From positions 14,199,415-14,263,414 of the forward strand of contig CM067527.1 of assembly GCA_034509925.1 (NCBI GenBank): DNA of 64,000 nt, in the 5' to 3' direction. This document shows positions 55,001 through 64,000 of this stretch, one piece after another. The DNA comes from Hirudinaria manillensis (taxonomy: Eukaryota; Annelida; Clitellata; Hirudinida; Hirudinidae). Position 1 is the first letter of the stretch. Every line of letters starts with the position of its first letter. The position numbers and the translations under genes were made by a program. A model generated the notes under the pieces. It was not told where the DNA came from. It searched no databases and worked only from the letters and a program-made list of their open reading frames with translations.

Positions 55001-57613
55001 AAACTAGTATCGATAGATCGTGTTGACGAGAATCGATAAATTTCAGCGATCTCTGGTGGGTTAAGTAGAAAGAAAAGAAAAGAAGAGAAGAATGACTTGT
55101 AAGAACTAGCGTAGAAGTTTATAATGTGAGATTAAAAATTTGACAAATTGGATTATCGAAAGTTTAATTTCAGCGACCTCTAGCGAAAGTTCTTGTCGAA
55201 AGTATTAAGAAGAAGTCTAAGAACAATGGTTAACGTAGGATGGACTTAAATTATTTTTAAATTTAAGGGTCCTCCTACAATTTAATTTATACATTTATAA
55301 ATTATAGTCTAGACGCAGGATCAAAAAATCGATAAGTCAATTTGCTGAGAATCGATTAGTTTCCGCGACATCTAGCGGGCGTTCTTATTTGGGATCAAAG
55401 GAATTTCCAGAGTGTAGGGTAAATTTAAATTATTCGTTAATTTAAAATGAGTCCTACGGATAAATGCCTTAATTTATATAAATTTATATAATATAAATAT
55501 AAATTCATAAAATAGGCGCTCGGTACGAAACTAGTATCGATAGATCGCATTGACGAGAATCGATAAATTTCAGCGATCTCTGGTGGGTTAAGTAGAAAGA
55601 AAAGAAGAGAAGAATGACTTGTAAGAACTAGCGTAGAAGTTTATAATGTGAGATTAAAATTTGACAAATTGGATTATCGAAAGTTTAATTTCAGCGACCT
55701 CTAGCGAAAGTTCTTGTCGAAAGTATTAAGAAGGAGTCTAAGAACAATGGTTAACGTTGGATAGACTTAAATTATTTTTCAATTTAAGGGTCCTCCTACA
55801 ATTTAATTTATACATTTATAAATTATAGTCTAGACGCAGGATCAAAAAATCGATAAGTCAGTTTGCTGAGAATCGATTAGTTTCCGCGACATCTAGCGGG
55901 CGTTCTTATTTGGGATCAAAGGAATTTCCAGAGTGTAGGATAAGTTTAAATTATTCTTTAATTTAAAATGAGTCCTACGGATAAATGCCTTAATTTATAT
56001 AAATTATATAATATAAATATAAATTCATAAAATAGGCGCTCGGTACGAAACTAGTATCGATAGATCGCATTGGCGAGAATCGATAAATTTCAGCGATCTC
56101 TGGTGGGTTAAGTAGAAAGAAAAGAAGAGAAGAATGACTTGTAAGAACTAGCGTAGAGGTTTATAATGTGAGATTAAAAATTTGACAAATTGGATTATCG
56201 AAAGTTTAATTTCAGCGACCTCTAGCGAAAGTTCTTGTCGAAAGTATTAAGAAGGAGTCTAAGAACAATGGTTAACGTTGGATAGACTTAAATTATTTTT
56301 CAATTTAAGGGTCCTCCTACAATTTAATTTATACATTTATAAATTATAGTCTAGACGCAGGATCAAAAAATCGATAAGTCAGTTTGCTGAGAATCGATTA
56401 GTTTCCGCGACATCTAGCGGGCGTTCTTATTTGGGATCAAAGGAATTTCCAGAGTGTAGGATAAGTTTAAATTATTCTTTAATTTAAAATGAGTCCTACG
56501 GATAAATGCCTTAATTTATATAAATTTATATAATATAAATATAAATTCATAAAATAGGCGCTCGGTACGAAACCAGTATCGATAGATCGCATTGGCGAGA
56601 ATCGATAAATTTCAGCGATCTCTGGTGGGTTAAGTAGAAAGAAAAGAAGAGAAGAATGACTTGTAAGAACTAGCGTAGAGGTTTATAATGTGAGATTAAA
56701 AATTTGACAAATTGGATTATCGAAAGTTTAATTTCAGCGACCTCTAGCGAAAGTTCTTGTCGAAAGTATTAAGAAGGAGTCTAAGAACAATGGTTAATGT
56801 AGGATGGACTTAAATTATTTTTCAATTTAAGGGTCCTCCTACAATTTAATTTAAACATTTATAAATTATAGCCTAGACGCAGGATCAAAAAATCGATCAG
56901 TCAATTTGCTGAGAATCGATTAATTTATGCGGCGTCTGGCGGATGTTCTTCCAGAGTGTACGATAATTTTAAATTTTAGTTTATCTCGACAGAAATGGCG
57001 GATTCAATCTCGGTTTCCGATGAATTTTTGATCGTATTCCGAGGGGTTTTGGTCCTTTGGATTGAGCCCTGGAGACCATGAAATTTCCGTCGATAGTTTG
57101 CTGGTTCGGGTTTTAATATTTGGCGGATTTTTGCCCGGTTTTCGGTGAATTATTCACCGTATTCCGAGGAGCTTTGGTCCAATGGACTGAGCCCTGAAAT
57201 CCATTAAACAGTGACAGATAACCGATTCCCGACCCGTATTTGATGAATTTTCATTTCCGGGAATCAGCTAACTGAAATGTTTAATATTCGTCGACAGGTG
57301 GCAGGTTCTCGTCCGGTTTTCGATGAAGTTTTCATCTTAATCGGGGGCTTTTTTTAAAAAAAGTTCTGGAGACTGCAAATCGAGTCGATTTAAATCCATT
57401 CGGATTTATTGTAAATAAGAGATTATGCATTGAGAAATAGCCGTTTGACGGTTAAAACTCGCAGTGAATCTCGGCACATTGGGACGTTTCCTTACGGGAG
57501 TCGTTATATTCTCTCTTATTAATTAGTTATCTTCTGAGATTGTCAAAATCCTCGATTGATTGCCGTACTCAATGATTAAAGAAAATTGTTTCCTCCTACG
57601 ATGGTATTGACAC
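51523..57613 (+). repeat. Subtelomeric repeat S, copy 3 (complete, about 6.09 kb)
   Basis: Contains leader, ATT microsatellite (about 51770-52155) with telomeric patch near 52050-52088, ~169-bp block (last box 52692), CACTAGGCCCTCGG (52977-52990), CCGTCGAYAG block, 516-bp array (about 53937-56960, about 6 units), a second CCGTCGAYAG-type block (57000-57330), and a terminal segment ending TCGATTGATT...GATGGTATTGACAC against GGTTAGGG. This shows what S1 and S2 lost at their right ends. Confidence 0.9.
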
Positions 57614-57623
57614 GGTTAGGGTT
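57614..57623 (+). repeat. Interstitial telomeric repeat, GGTTAGGGTT
   Basis: A short telomeric remnant of under two units at the S3/S4 junction. Confidence 0.85.
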
Positions 57624-63723
<6,100 letters not shown>

Positions 63724-63733
63724 GGTTAGGGTT
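63724..63733 (+). repeat. Interstitial telomeric repeat, GGTTAGGGTT
   Basis: Identical remnant to that at 57614-57623, at the S4/S5 junction. Confidence 0.85.
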
Positions 63734-64000
63734 AAGATAGGAGAAAAAAAATGTCGTTCCGCTTTCGCAGAAGAAAACATTTGCTTTAATCGTGAGACCG
63801 CTTTTTACGACCTACGCTCCTTAGAGCGGATCCGTAATTAGTCGAATTTTACGGCTAATATTGTTCGAAGAAGGTGACCAAGGAGTGAGTGCTATATAAT
63901 TTTGTCGCAAATAGTTGATTAGTCGTTATCACGAGAATCGATATATTTTAGCGACCTCTGACGAGTGTCCTTATTTGGTGGTTTCTTCTTCTTCTTCTTC
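63734..64000 (+). repeat. Subtelomeric repeat S, copy 5 (runs off the window)
   Basis: The leader of another S unit, identical as far as visible to S4, cut by the window edge in the TTC/ATT microsatellite. The array continues rightward. Confidence 0.95.

Overview
The window is metazoan nuclear DNA: AT-rich, with short spliceosomal introns (GT-AG, many 80-700 bp), a TRIM-NHL gene, a mitochondrial m-AAA protease gene, a MNK-like kinase, a U2 snRNA gene, and vertebrate-type (TTAGGG)n telomeric repeats. TTAGGG argues against most insects (TTAGG) and nematodes (TTAGGC). An invertebrate bilaterian, for example a spiralian, fits, but the sequence alone does not name the species. Every TTAGGG tract runs G-rich 5'->3' toward higher coordinates, so the chromosome end should lie to the right of the window.

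Layout. 1-16.6 kb is ordinary genic DNA: a TRIM-NHL ubiquitin ligase gene (minus, 7 exons resolved in phase), an AFG3L2 orthologue (minus, 17 exons resolved in phase plus a possible leader exon), and a small signal-peptide/one-TM protein of unknown family (plus). 18-35 kb holds three tandem paralogues (A, B, C; all minus, each 4 exons with identical intron phases 0/2/0) of a type II membrane glycosyltransferase-like family, plus a relic of a fourth copy. A MNK-like protein kinase, with its catalytic domain in one exon, lies on the opposite strand between A and B. Two related Helitron-like non-autonomous fragments, an AT-rich minisatellite and several small duplications lie between and inside these genes.

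35-38 kb is gene-poor with one GC-rich island. At 38.0 kb is a U2 snRNA gene, the last recognisable gene; 48 bp beyond it the first telomeric tract begins. From there to 64 kb everything is subtelomeric repeat: two non-coding families, here called S (about 6.1 kb when complete) and T (about 3.4 kb), in the order S1-T1-T2-S2-S3-S4-S5 (S5 runs off the edge), with (TTAGGG)n at every junction. S units contain an ATT microsatellite with an embedded TTAGGG patch, a ~169-bp tandem block, and a ~516-bp tandem array. T units contain a ~110-140-bp tandem array. S and T share their last ~60 bp and an internal 14-bp box.

The most interesting signals are in this subtelomeric zone: a short box resembling a CTCF site that recurs in otherwise unrelated repeat blocks, paired 44-nt hairpins in each 516-bp unit, and the common distal end of S and T against the telomeric repeat. 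In the genic half, the uncharacterised glycosyltransferase-like family with signs of gene conversion, and the MNK-like kinase with a DFG motif instead of DFD, deserve attention. I recognised no virus-derived or LTR element.
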